A stretch of DNA of 10,033 nucleotides from an uncultured Rhodanobacteraceae bacterium (GTDB lineage: Bacteria > Pseudomonadota > Gammaproteobacteria > Xanthomonadales > Rhodanobacteraceae). Shown here piece after piece: positions 1 through 5,935 of the stretch; the stretch's first letter is position 1, and every line of letters begins with the position of its first letter. The notes beneath the pieces were generated by a model, which had not been told where the DNA came from, ran no database searches, and was given only the letters and a program-made list of their open reading frames with translations. A program made the translations under genes and the position numbers. Location of the stretch: positions 1-10,033 of the forward strand of contig CALFNI010000521.1 in the NCBI GenBank assembly GCA_937902695.1, in the 5' to 3' direction.

Positions 1-2
1 TA

Positions 3-203
3 CTGATGAGGCTGTTGCAGGATGCGCCGCGCTGGCTCAGGCCGGGCGGCTGGCTCGCGTTCGAGGTGGGCGCGGGGCAGGGCGGCCCCATCGTCCGCCG
101 CGTGCGCGGCAACGACGCATTCGACGAGGTGCGCGAATTGAAGAACGAAGCGGGCGAAGTGCGAGCCGTGCTCGCGCGCCGCATCGACGGAGACGCCGCA
201 TGA
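3..203 (+). CDS. PrmC/HemK-like SAM-dependent methyltransferase, C-terminal fragment (5' end outside window)
   Basis: The reading frame is open to the left edge and ends in TGA at 201-203, so only the last 66 or so codons are visible. The segment LRPGGWLAFEVGAGQGG, then a hydrophobic stretch and EAGEVRAVLARR, matches the last strands of class I SAM methyltransferases. It is closest to the PrmC/HemK type, which usually reads L-pGG-l-lE-G-q and ends D-aG-xxR-vvxar. PrmC methylates the glutamine of release-factor GGQ motifs. The SAM-binding and NPPY motifs lie outside the window, so the substrate cannot be assigned. An ATG at 6 is internal and unlikely to be the true start. The stop overlaps the next start as ATGA, implying translational coupling with the NAD-synthase-like gene. 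That context suggests a cassette-specific methyltransferase rather than housekeeping prmC. The fold is fairly sure; the function is not. Confidence 0.6.
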   Translation: MMRLLQDAPRWLRPGGWLAFEVGAGQGGPIVRRVRGNDAFDEVRELKNEAGEVRAVLARRIDGDAA

Positions 204-1189
204 GCGCGCTCGACGAGCGCGTGCTCGACATCGACTACGAGCGCGAAGCCGAGCGCATCGCGGCGCGCCTTCGCGACATCACCGCGCGCACGCTGCACCG
301 GCGCGGCCTCGTCGTCGCGATCTCGGGCGGCATCGACAGCTCGGTCTGCGCCGCGCTGGCCGTGCGCGCGCTCGGCGCATCGCGCGTCTTCTGCCTGATC
401 CTTCCCGAACGCGATTCCGATGCCGACAGCGCGGCGCGCGCCGAATTGCTGGCGAGCCACCTCGGCGTTCGCGCCGAAACCTTCGACATCGCGCCGACGC
501 TCGAGGCGATCGGCTGCTACGCCGCGCGCGACGCCGCCGTCCGCGTGGTGCTGCCCGATTACGACTCGCGCTGGAAGATGAAGCTCGTGATCTCCGGCGG
601 CAGCGCCGGCGGCATCAACCGGTTCCGCGTCGTCGCGCGCTCGCCCGACGGCACGTTCCACGACCGCGATCTCGGGCTCACCGAATACCTCAAGATCGTC
701 GCGGCCACGAGCTTCAAGCAGCGGATCCGCAAGACGATCGAGTATTTCCACGCGGATCGGCTCAACTACGCCGTGCTCGGCACGCCGAACCGGCTCGAGT
801 ACGATCAGGGCTTCTTCGTCAAGAACGGCGACGGCGCCGCCGACATCAAGCCGATCGCGCATCTGTACAAGACGCAGGTCTACGGCATGGCGCGCCACCT
901 CGGCCTGCCGCAGCGCCTCTGCGACGCGCAGCCGACGACCGATACGTACAGCCTCGAGCAGGGCCAGGACGAGTTCTACTTCGCGCTGCCGTATCGCGCG
1001 ATGGATCTGGCGCTGTGGGCCCTCGATCACGACGTCGCCGCAAGCGAGCTGGCGGACGCGCTCGGCATCGGCGTCGAGCGCGCCGAAGCGGTCTACACGG
1101 ACATCCGCAACAAGCGCCGCACGACGCGCTACCAGCACCTCGCTCCCGTGCGCATCGATTCGGACGGCGAGGGCATGGCCTCGGCATGA
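200..1189 (+). CDS. NAD-synthase-family ATP pyrophosphatase (NadE-like, ammonia-dependent type)
   Basis: The protein is 329 aa. NAD synthases adenylate deamido-NAD and amidate it with ammonia. The N-type ATP-pyrophosphatase P-loop SGGIDSS is at residues 42-48. Other family signatures are GTPNRLE (194-200), the GDGAADIKPI loop (210-219) and the C-terminal segment TDTYSLEQGQDEF (247-259). There is no N-terminal nitrilase-like glutaminase domain, so the enzyme would use free ammonia or ammonia from a partner. Compared with NadE of about 275 aa, it appears to carry extra sequence around residues 107-165 (YDSRWKMK, GGSAGGINRFRVVAR), in the substrate-facing half. The ATG at 200 overlaps the upstream stop by 4 bp, and the TGA at 1187-1189 overlaps the next start the same way. 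Family membership is clear. Whether the substrate is deamido-NAD or another carboxylate is open, because the neighbours are not NAD genes. I therefore give no symbol. Confidence 0.85.
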   Translation: MSALDERVLDIDYEREAERIAARLRDITARTLHRRGLVVAISGGIDSSVCAALAVRALGASRVFCLILPERDSDADSAARAELLASHLGVRAETFDIAPTLEAIGCYAARDAAVRVVLPDYDSRWKMKLVISGGSAGGINRFRVVARSPDGTFHDRDLGLTEYLKIVAATSFKQRIRKTIEYFHADRLNYAVLGTPNRLEYDQGFFVKNGDGAADIKPIAHLYKTQVYGMARHLGLPQRLCDAQPTTDTYSLEQGQDEFYFALPYRAMDLALWALDHDVAASELADALGIGVERAEAVYTDIRNKRRTTRYQHLAPVRIDSDGEGMASA

Positions 1190-2250
1190 ATACGGCCGCG
1201 ACGAGCACGCAGCCCGCGTACGAGGTCGTCTATGGCGACGTGCGCGAGCACCGCGATGCATTCCTCGAGGTCTGCCGGCGCGGGCGCGACGACCAGGCGC
1301 GCTTCGTCGCGAAGTACGACTGGTTCTACCGCTCGTGCCCGTGGGGCGAGCCGCAGCTGTGCCTGCTTCGCGTCGGCGCGGACGGACCGTTCGTCGGCGC
1401 CGCGGCGATCGGCAGGCGCCCGATGTTCCTCGACGGGCGGCCGATCCGTGCCGGCGTGCTGGTCGATCTCGTCGTCGATGCGGGCCATCGTTCGCTCGGG
1501 CCGGCGCTGCTCCTGCAGCGCGAGATGCTTGCGAGCGCGCTCGACGAGTTCGACTTCGTCTATGGCTTTCCGAATCCGAAGGCGGTGCGCGTCGTCACGC
1601 GCGTCGGCTACTCGATGCTCGACGACATCGTGCGCTGCTCGCGCGTCCTTCGTCATGCGTCCTATCTGCAGCGCATGTTGCCGAGTCCGCTCGCGCGCGC
1701 CTGCGGCGCGATGCTCGACACCACGGACCGTTGCATCGATGCGCTTCGCGAGCTCGTGCGCGGCCGCCTCGCCAGCGAATGGCGCGACGACGTCGATCCG
1801 CGCATGCAGGAGCTCTGGGAAAAGGCCGCCCCGGCAGCGGGCCTGGCGGGATCGAAGGATGTCCGCGGCGTCGCCTGGCGGTTCGCGGCATCGTCCGCGC
1901 AGCACGCCCGCTACCTGCTCGTCAGCAGGCACGAGGGTGGGCCGCTCGAGGCCTGGTTCGCCTGCCAGGGCCTCGGTCCGGTATTGCAGGTGCGCGATTT
2001 CTGGTCGGTCGGCGGGAACCGGGCGATGTCCCGCGCGGCGATCCTCGCGCTGATCCGCGCGGCGCGGAGCGCCGGCTACTCCGTCGTCTCCGTCGAATGC
2101 ACCGCAAGCTCGCCGGTGCACGCGTCGTGGCGCCGTGCGGGTTTCAGCGAGCGCGGCCGGCGCCCGATCGTCGGCGCCTGGAGCCCGCGGCTCGGCGTCG
2201 GGAAAGGCGCGATCGCGGTCCATCTCACGTCCGGCGACGAAGACGAATAA
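1186..2250 (+). CDS. Tandem GNAT/FemAB-like acyltransferase
   Basis: The protein is 354 aa. The start is set at the ATG at 1186, inside the ATGA overlap with the NAD-synthase-like gene; the frame is open further upstream but would run through that gene. The N-terminal half reads like a GNAT fold: strand VLVDLVVDAG (91-100), then HRSLGPALLLQREML (101-115), where the acyl-CoA pyrophosphate loop is expected, then VYGFPNPKAVRVVTRVGYS (125-143). A second lobe appears at 225-350, with ILALIRAARSAGY (286-298) and VECTASSPVHASWRRAGF (303-320), again GNAT-like. Two GNAT lobes in one chain is the FemAB/LPG-synthase-type layout, seen in enzymes that transfer acyl or aminoacyl groups. No signal peptide or membrane segment is visible, so it is probably cytosolic. 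Coupling to the methyltransferase and NAD-synthase-like genes suggests a shared pathway. The donor and acceptor are unknown. Confidence 0.7.
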   Translation: MNTAATSTQPAYEVVYGDVREHRDAFLEVCRRGRDDQARFVAKYDWFYRSCPWGEPQLCLLRVGADGPFVGAAAIGRRPMFLDGRPIRAGVLVDLVVDAGHRSLGPALLLQREMLASALDEFDFVYGFPNPKAVRVVTRVGYSMLDDIVRCSRVLRHASYLQRMLPSPLARACGAMLDTTDRCIDALRELVRGRLASEWRDDVDPRMQELWEKAAPAAGLAGSKDVRGVAWRFAASSAQHARYLLVSRHEGGPLEAWFACQGLGPVLQVRDFWSVGGNRAMSRAAILALIRAARSAGYSVVSVECTASSPVHASWRRAGFSERGRRPIVGAWSPRLGVGKGAIAVHLTSGDEDE

Positions 2251-2342
2251 ACCGTTGCCCCTGCGGCTGTGACTTTCGGCCTGTTGCAGTCGACGCCGTT
2301 TTCTACTACACATGTAGTACGACGACTGTAGAACGAGCCTCC
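2251..2342 (+). promoter_or_regulatory. Intergenic control region of the BlaI-M56 operon
   Basis: This 92-bp gap holds the likely promoter and operator of the repressor-protease pair. A candidate -35 TTGCAG (2284-2289) is followed after 17 bp by TACACA (2307-2312), a poor -10 that lies inside the operator palindrome. The overlap would let BlaI block RNA polymerase. The promoter call is weak because both boxes match only about half of the sigma70 consensus. The ribosome binding site ahead of the ATG at 2343 is also poor: the preceding bases are CGAGCCTCC, with no AGGAGG-like run, so repressor translation may be modest. Confidence 0.4.
2304..2319. promoter_or_regulatory. BlaI/MecI-type operator
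   Basis: TACTACA (2304-2310), a 2-bp centre CA, and TGTAGTA (2313-2319) form a perfect 7+7 inverted repeat. The core TACA-N2-TGTA is the layout of staphylococcal bla and mec operators bound by BlaI/MecI dimers. It lies 23 bp before the start codon of a BlaI-family repressor, as expected for autoregulation. A further half-site TGTAGAA at 2327-2333 pairs with TTCTAC at 2301-2306 (GTAGAA 2328-2333) as an outer nested inverted repeat. This may be a second, weaker contact. Confidence 0.8.
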
Positions 2343-2732
2343 ATGAACGGAAACGAAGGCGTCAGCCTCAGCGAGCTGCAGATCGCGCTGATGCGCGTGC
2401 TGTGGCGGCGCGGCGAGACCAGCACGGCCGACGTCGCGACCGAGCTCGCCGACGAGCGCGGCATCAAGCATACGACGGTCGCGACATTGCTGACGCGTCT
2501 CGAAAAGCGCGGCGTCGTCGCGCAGCGGCGCGAAGGGCGGCAGCTTTTCTACAGCGCCCTCGTCGGCGAGGCGCAGGTGCGCCGCTCGATGGTCGCCGAC
2601 CTGCTCGGCGCGCTGTTCGACGGCGATGCGCGCGATCTCGTCGCGCACCTGGTCGAGGAATCGGAGATCGCGCCGGGCGACCTTGCCAAGGTGCGCAAGC
2701 GTCTCGCGCGGGGAGGGCAGCATGGCGGGTGA
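2343..2732 (+). CDS. blaI: BlaI/MecI/CopY-family transcriptional repressor
   Basis: The protein is 129 aa, typical of the family (about 120-130). Residues 8-74 form the winged-helix DNA-binding domain: LSELQIALMRVLWRRGETS, then a recognition helix around IKHTTVATLLTRLEKRG (41-57) and a wing QRREGRQLFYSAL (61-73). Residues 76-122 are the helical dimerisation and cleavage segment. In this family the dimer represses its own operon until a BlaR1-type membrane protease triggers its removal. Staphylococcal BlaI is cut at an Asn-Phe bond in the first C-terminal helix. Here the equivalent stretch reads SMVADLLGALFDG (82-94) and has no Asn-Phe, so the cleavage site, if any, must differ. The ATG at 2343 begins MNGNEGVSLSELQ, matching family N-termini. 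The stop overlaps the M56 gene by 11 bp, implying co-translation. The call is firm; the signal sensed is not known. Confidence 0.93.
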   Translation: MNGNEGVSLSELQIALMRVLWRRGETSTADVATELADERGIKHTTVATLLTRLEKRGVVAQRREGRQLFYSALVGEAQVRRSMVADLLGALFDGDARDLVAHLVEESEIAPGDLAKVRKRLARGGQHGG

Positions 2733-5109
2733 AACCTTCGCGGCATGGCTTCTGACCGTCGCGGTGCACGCGACCGTCCTGCTCGGCATCGCATGGCTCG
2801 CCGATCGCGGCGCGCTGCGTTCGCGTCCGGCCTGGCGCGAGACGCTCTGGCGCGCGGCGTTCTTCGGCGCGGTCGTTACCGCAAGCGTGCAGGTGTTCCT
2901 GCAGACGCCGACGCATGCGCGCATCGCGCTCGCGACGCGTGCGCACGAAGCGTCGCCCACCAACGCGAAACCCGCGATCGTTGCGGCGACGCCGGCCGCC
3001 GCGTCGCAGGACCGCGCGACGACGCCGGACCGCGCGACGACGCCGGCGCTCGCGCAATCGACAGTCGTCGCTGCCGCGCCCGCGTCGCGCAGCGGAGCGG
3101 AGACGGTCGTCCTCGCGACGCCCGCCGCACACGAGCGCCTTGCGAACCTGCCGCCGTGGCATCTGATCCTCATCGCCGGCTGGCTCGCCGGCGCACTGAT
3201 CGCGCTCGCGCGGCTCGCCGCGAGGTGGCTTCGCCTCGAGCGCTCGCTCGCTCGCGCCCGGCCTGTCGCGAACCCATCGCTCGCGACCGATGTCGCGGCG
3301 CTCGCGATTCATGCGCGCATTGCGCCGCCCGCGCTCGCCGCGCTCGACGATCTCACCAGTCCCATCGCCGTCACCGGCCGGCGCATCCTGCTGCCATGCT
3401 GGGCCGTCGAGCTGCTCGACCGCGATCAGCTGCGCGCGATGCTCGCGCACGAGACGGCGCACATCGCCCGCCGCGATCCCGCATGGAAGCTCGCGGTCGC
3501 CGCCTGGTGCGCGCTGTTCTGGTTCGTTCCGCTCGCGCGCCTGGCACGCAAGCGCCTCGACGAAGTCGCCGAGATCTCGTGCGACGCCTGGGCCGCGATC
3601 CATCTCGGCGACGGCCGCTCGCTCGCCGAGTGCCTCGCCGAATGCGCCGAACGCAACGTCGTCGGCGGCGGTTTCGATCTCGCGCCGGCGATGGCGAGCC
3701 GCGAATCGCCGCTGCTGCGCCGGATCGACTACCTCATTGCCGGAGTTCCGATGAACACCGATGCCGCCGGCGCGCGCGCCGGCTTCGCCGCCGCGGCGGC
3801 GCTCGCGCTCGCCGCGTTCGTGCTGCCGGGCGTCAGCCTCAACCCCGCCTCGGCCCAAGGCGTGCCGCCCGCGCCACCGGCACCGCCGGCGCCTCCGGCC
3901 GCGCCTGCCGCGCCGGCAGCGCCCGCCGTATCGCCGGGGACGCACATCCACATTTCGTCGGACAGCGACGGCAAGCACGACATGACGATCGTGTCGGTCA
4001 GCGACGACCGCCACAATTACAACGTCAAGATCGACGGCAAGATCACTTTCACCGACAGCGAAGACGACATCGCGACGCTGTCGGCCGGCGGCAGCGCCGC
4101 GTTCTCCGAGAAGCACGACGGGAAGACCCAGCGCGTCGAGATCGCCAACCGCGGCGGCAAGCTCGAGCGCCGCTATTTCGTCGACGACCACGAACAGCCG
4201 TTCGACGCTGCCGCGCATGCCTGGATGGCAACGCTGATCCCGACCGTCATCCGCGAAACCGCGATCGATGCCGACGGGCGCGTCAAGCGCATCCGCGCGA
4301 AAGGCGGCGCGGGCGCCGTGCTCGACGAGATCGCGCGCATCGATTCCGGCTATGCGCGCGGCGTCTACATCAAGGCGCTCGCCGCGAGCGGCAAGCTCTC
4401 GCCGGACGAGATGACGCGCGCGCTGAAGCTCGTCGACGGCATCGATTCGGACTACGAGAAGCGCAACGCGCTCGTCGCGCTCGGCGCATTGCAGCCGTTC
4501 GACGCCGCCCAGCAGACGCTTGTGCTGGCGCAGGCCGACAGGATCGGCAGCGACTACGAGCGCGCCGAGCTGCTCGTCGGCCTCTTGCCGCATCTTGCGA
4601 AGGATGCCGACGTGCGCGCCGCATGGCTGAAGGCCGCGCTCGGCATCAAATCCGACTACGAGCACCGCCGCGCGCTGACCGCGATGCTCGCGGCCGGCGT
4701 CGACGACGAGAAGACCTTGCAGACCGTCGTGGGCGCGGCCGAGGCGATCGGCTCCGACTACGAGCGGCGCGAGCTGCTCGTCGCGGCCGTGCAGCGCACG
4801 CACGATGCAGAGGCGCTCGCGCCGGCCTACGCGGCCGCGGCCGGCCGGATCGGCTCGGACTACGAGCGCCGCGAAGCGCTGATGTCGCTGATCCGCGCGC
4901 CGGGCTTCGGCAAGGTCGGCTCACGCTCGGTGCTCGACGTGCTTTCGCACGCGAGCGCGGGCTACGACTGCCGCGAGGTGCTCGTCGCGCTCGCCGGCGT
5001 GATGCCGAACGATGCCGACCTGATCGAGCGGTACCGGGCCGTTGCGCGGCGTCTCCCGGACTACGATCGCGGCGAGGCCGAGCGCGCGCTCGATCGCTTT
5101 ACGAGCTGA
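2722..5109 (+). CDS. BlaR1-like M56 membrane metallopeptidase with a repeat-type sensor in place of the penicillin-binding domain
   Basis: The protein is 795 aa. The ATG at 2722 follows GGGAGGG and overlaps the repressor by 11 bp. Predicted membrane segments are near residues 6-26, 38-58, 147-168 and 354-372. Between the last two is the cytosolic M56 zinc protease, with HETAH at 243-247, the third ligand in EISCD at 284-288, and an H247-E284 spacing of 37. I recall the same spacing in staphylococcal BlaR1. In that system the activated protease inactivates BlaI. The exported part has a Pro-Ala linker (381-405), a hydrophilic predicted beta-rich segment (about 407-535), and eight repeats with tyrosines at 544, 578, 612, 646, 680, 714, 748 and 781. 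No SxxK, SxN and KTG set is present, so beta-lactam sensing is unlikely; a single SDGK lies in the hydrophilic linker region. A periplasmic loop (59-145) is Ala/Thr-rich. The protease call is firm; the ligand is unknown. Confidence 0.9.
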   Translation: MAGETFAAWLLTVAVHATVLLGIAWLADRGALRSRPAWRETLWRAAFFGAVVTASVQVFLQTPTHARIALATRAHEASPTNAKPAIVAATPAAASQDRATTPDRATTPALAQSTVVAAAPASRSGAETVVLATPAAHERLANLPPWHLILIAGWLAGALIALARLAARWLRLERSLARARPVANPSLATDVAALAIHARIAPPALAALDDLTSPIAVTGRRILLPCWAVELLDRDQLRAMLAHETAHIARRDPAWKLAVAAWCALFWFVPLARLARKRLDEVAEISCDAWAAIHLGDGRSLAECLAECAERNVVGGGFDLAPAMASRESPLLRRIDYLIAGVPMNTDAAGARAGFAAAAALALAAFVLPGVSLNPASAQGVPPAPPAPPAPPAAPAAPAAPAVSPGTHIHISSDSDGKHDMTIVSVSDDRHNYNVKIDGKITFTDSEDDIATLSAGGSAAFSEKHDGKTQRVEIANRGGKLERRYFVDDHEQPFDAAAHAWMATLIPTVIRETAIDADGRVKRIRAKGGAGAVLDEIARIDSGYARGVYIKALAASGKLSPDEMTRALKLVDGIDSDYEKRNALVALGALQPFDAAQQTLVLAQADRIGSDYERAELLVGLLPHLAKDADVRAAWLKAALGIKSDYEHRRALTAMLAAGVDDEKTLQTVVGAAEAIGSDYERRELLVAAVQRTHDAEALAPAYAAAAGRIGSDYERREALMSLIRAPGFGKVGSRSVLDVLSHASAGYDCREVLVALAGVMPNDADLIERYRAVARRLPDYDRGEAERALDRFTS
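3010..3045 (+). repeat. Two tandem 18-bp units encoding DRATTP-DRATTP
   Basis: GACCGCGCGACGACGCCG occurs twice back to back with no mismatch. It encodes residues 97-108 in the low-complexity loop between membrane segments 2 and 3 of the M56 protein. It is probably a recent slippage duplication in a tolerant region, with copy number likely to vary between strains. Confidence 0.85.
4339..5070 (+). repeat. 102-bp-period repeat array encoding the SDYERR sensor repeats
   Basis: Units begin at 4339, 4441, 4543, 4645, 4747, 4849 and 4951, exactly 102 bp apart. A short last unit at 5056 has its tyrosine 33 residues after the previous one. Each unit opens with a version of I-G-S-D-Y-E-R-R, then a hydrophobic helix such as ELLVAAV, then a variable turn and a second helix. 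Units 5 and 6 are closest (IGSDYERRE in both). Units 1 and 7 are degenerate (IDSGYAR, ASAGYDCR). Two helices per 34 residues suggests an alpha-solenoid of TPR-like length, but the tetratricopeptide consensus residues are absent. Confidence 0.9.
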
Positions 5110-5162
5110 ACACCGCTCGATCCGGAGTGGCGGCCGCGACGAAAGCGCGGCGCGGATCGTCA

Positions 5163-5191
5163 TTGCAGCCAGGAAGCGCGGTGCGTATCGT
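5163..5191 (+). promoter_or_regulatory. Possible promoter for the DUF6491-like gene
   Basis: TTGCAG (5163-5168) and TATCGT (5186-5191) are separated by 17 bp, 30 bp before the ATG at 5222. Both boxes match sigma70 consensus only partly, and the 112-bp gap 5110-5221 shows no terminator for the upstream gene, so readthrough from the M56 gene is an equal possibility. The downstream ribosome site GAGGA (5210-5214) is well placed. Confidence 0.25.
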
Positions 5192-5221
5192 TCGCGCCGG
5201 CCGAGGCTTGAGGATCCGCGC

Positions 5222-5629
5222 ATGCGCACGTTCATCGCCGCGATAGTTCTCGCGGGCGTCGTCGCGGCACCCGCCGCGGTCGCGCAGACGCGCGCGACGC
5301 AGCAAAAGAATCTCGAGCGCTTCGAAAAATATGCGGGCGCGCCGATAGATGCGTTCGATTTCTGGTCGCTCTACAAGTTTCAGCTCGTCGGGCCGGAAAA
5401 GGTCGTCGTGTGGTCGACGATCAACGATGCATACCTGATCACGGTCGCAAAGCCCTGTTCCGGACTCGAGTTCGCGCGCGGGATCGGCGTGACGTCGAAG
5501 CAGCGGCACGTCGTCAGCCGGAAATTCGACTACGTGACGTACGGCAACGGGCGCTGCCAGATCGCCGAGATCCGGCCGATCGACTACCGGCAGATGCTGA
5601 AGGACGGGCCGGACCAGAACGCGAAATAG
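5222..5629 (+). CDS. Secreted DUF6491-like protein of unknown function
   Basis: The protein is 135 aa. Residues 1-21 form a Sec signal peptide: a charged MR start, a hydrophobic core IAAIVLAGVVAA, and a likely cut after AVA (19-21). The mature part contains FEKYAGAPIDAFDFWSLYKF (34-53), VVVWSTINDAYLITVAKPC (61-79), RGIGVTSKQRHVV (86-98) and GRCQIAEIRPID (110-121). This run (YAGAP-hxxF, W-xxxN-AYL, PC, CxIxEIRP) matches what I recall of DUF6491, small exported proteins common in Xanthomonadales. The two cysteines of the mature chain, C79 and C112, could form a disulphide in the periplasm. The ATG at 5222 is chosen because it starts the signal peptide and has GAGGA about 8 bp upstream; an open stretch before it overlaps the M56 gene end. 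No enzymatic motif is visible. Confidence 0.75.
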   Translation: MRTFIAAIVLAGVVAAPAAVAQTRATQQKNLERFEKYAGAPIDAFDFWSLYKFQLVGPEKVVVWSTINDAYLITVAKPCSGLEFARGIGVTSKQRHVVSRKFDYVTYGNGRCQIAEIRPIDYRQMLKDGPDQNAK

Positions 5630-5659
5630 CGGCGAAGCCCGCCGCCGCGACACTGTTTC

Positions 5660-5935
5660 TCAGTGCGAGTCGGGCGCGACGTAGCCCGCCGGCTTCGCGG
5701 AGCCTTCTCCGAAAAAGTAATTCTCCATCTCCGCCGCGAGGAACGCGCGCGCCTTCGGATCGAGCGGATTCAGGCGGTTCTCGTTGATCAGCATCGTCTG
5801 GTGAGCGAGCCACGCCTGCCACGCTTCCTTCGAGACGTTGTCGTAGATGCGCTTGCCGAGCTCGCCCGGCCACGGCGCGAACGGGAGACCTTCGGCATCG
5901 CGGCCGAGCTTCACGCAGTGCACGGTTCTTGGCAT
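5660..5935 (-). CDS. yggX: Probable Fe(2+)-trafficking / oxidative damage protection protein YggX
   Basis: The protein is 91 aa, the usual length for the family. The start [17 protein letters not shown], then [19 protein letters not shown] (17-35), [19 protein letters not shown] (42-60) and MENYFFGEG (66-74), is diagnostic of YggX. Cys7, the conserved cysteine, is present. Family members limit oxidative damage to iron-sulphur clusters and are proposed to carry or shield Fe(II) in the cytosol. The frame extends upstream to 6019, but that extension overlaps mutY and lacks family similarity, so the ATG at 5935 is the start. It overlaps the end of mutY by 25 bp and is the last gene of the ftsY-mutY-yggX operon. 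The pairing with MutY, a 4Fe-4S enzyme of oxidative DNA repair, fits its role. Confidence 0.95.
   Translation of the reverse strand: MPRTVHCVKLGRDAEGLPFAPWPGELGKRIYDNVSKEAWQAWLAHQTMLINENRLNPLDPKARAFLAAEMENYFFGEGSAKPAGYVAPDSH

Noticed and set aside
3949..3990. SDGK in the M56 protein as a penicillin-binding SxxK motif
   Set aside because: It lies in a hydrophilic linker region, and no SxN or KTG partner motif was found in the C-terminus.
2464..4803. Very long open frame on the minus strand (779 codons) opposite the repressor and M56 genes
   Set aside because: It is very rich in Arg, has no recognisable domain, and lies antisense to two clear family members. Long antisense frames are expected at this GC content.
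4339..5070. Classification of the 34-residue repeats as tetratricopeptide repeats
   Set aside because: The length matches but the TPR consensus (W, G-Y, A, F, A, P positions) is absent and the S-D-Y-E-R-R signature is different.
2745..5246. 833-codon plus-strand frame overlapping the M56 gene
   Set aside because: The translation is Arg/Ala-rich without hydrophobic segments or motifs. It is a frame shadow of the M56 gene.
5629..5645. Short GC hairpin (GCGGCG / CGCCGC) between the DUF6491-like gene and yggX as a bidirectional terminator
   Set aside because: The stem is only 6 bp and no T-run follows on either strand. Convergent genes make a terminator plausible here, but this one is not convincing.
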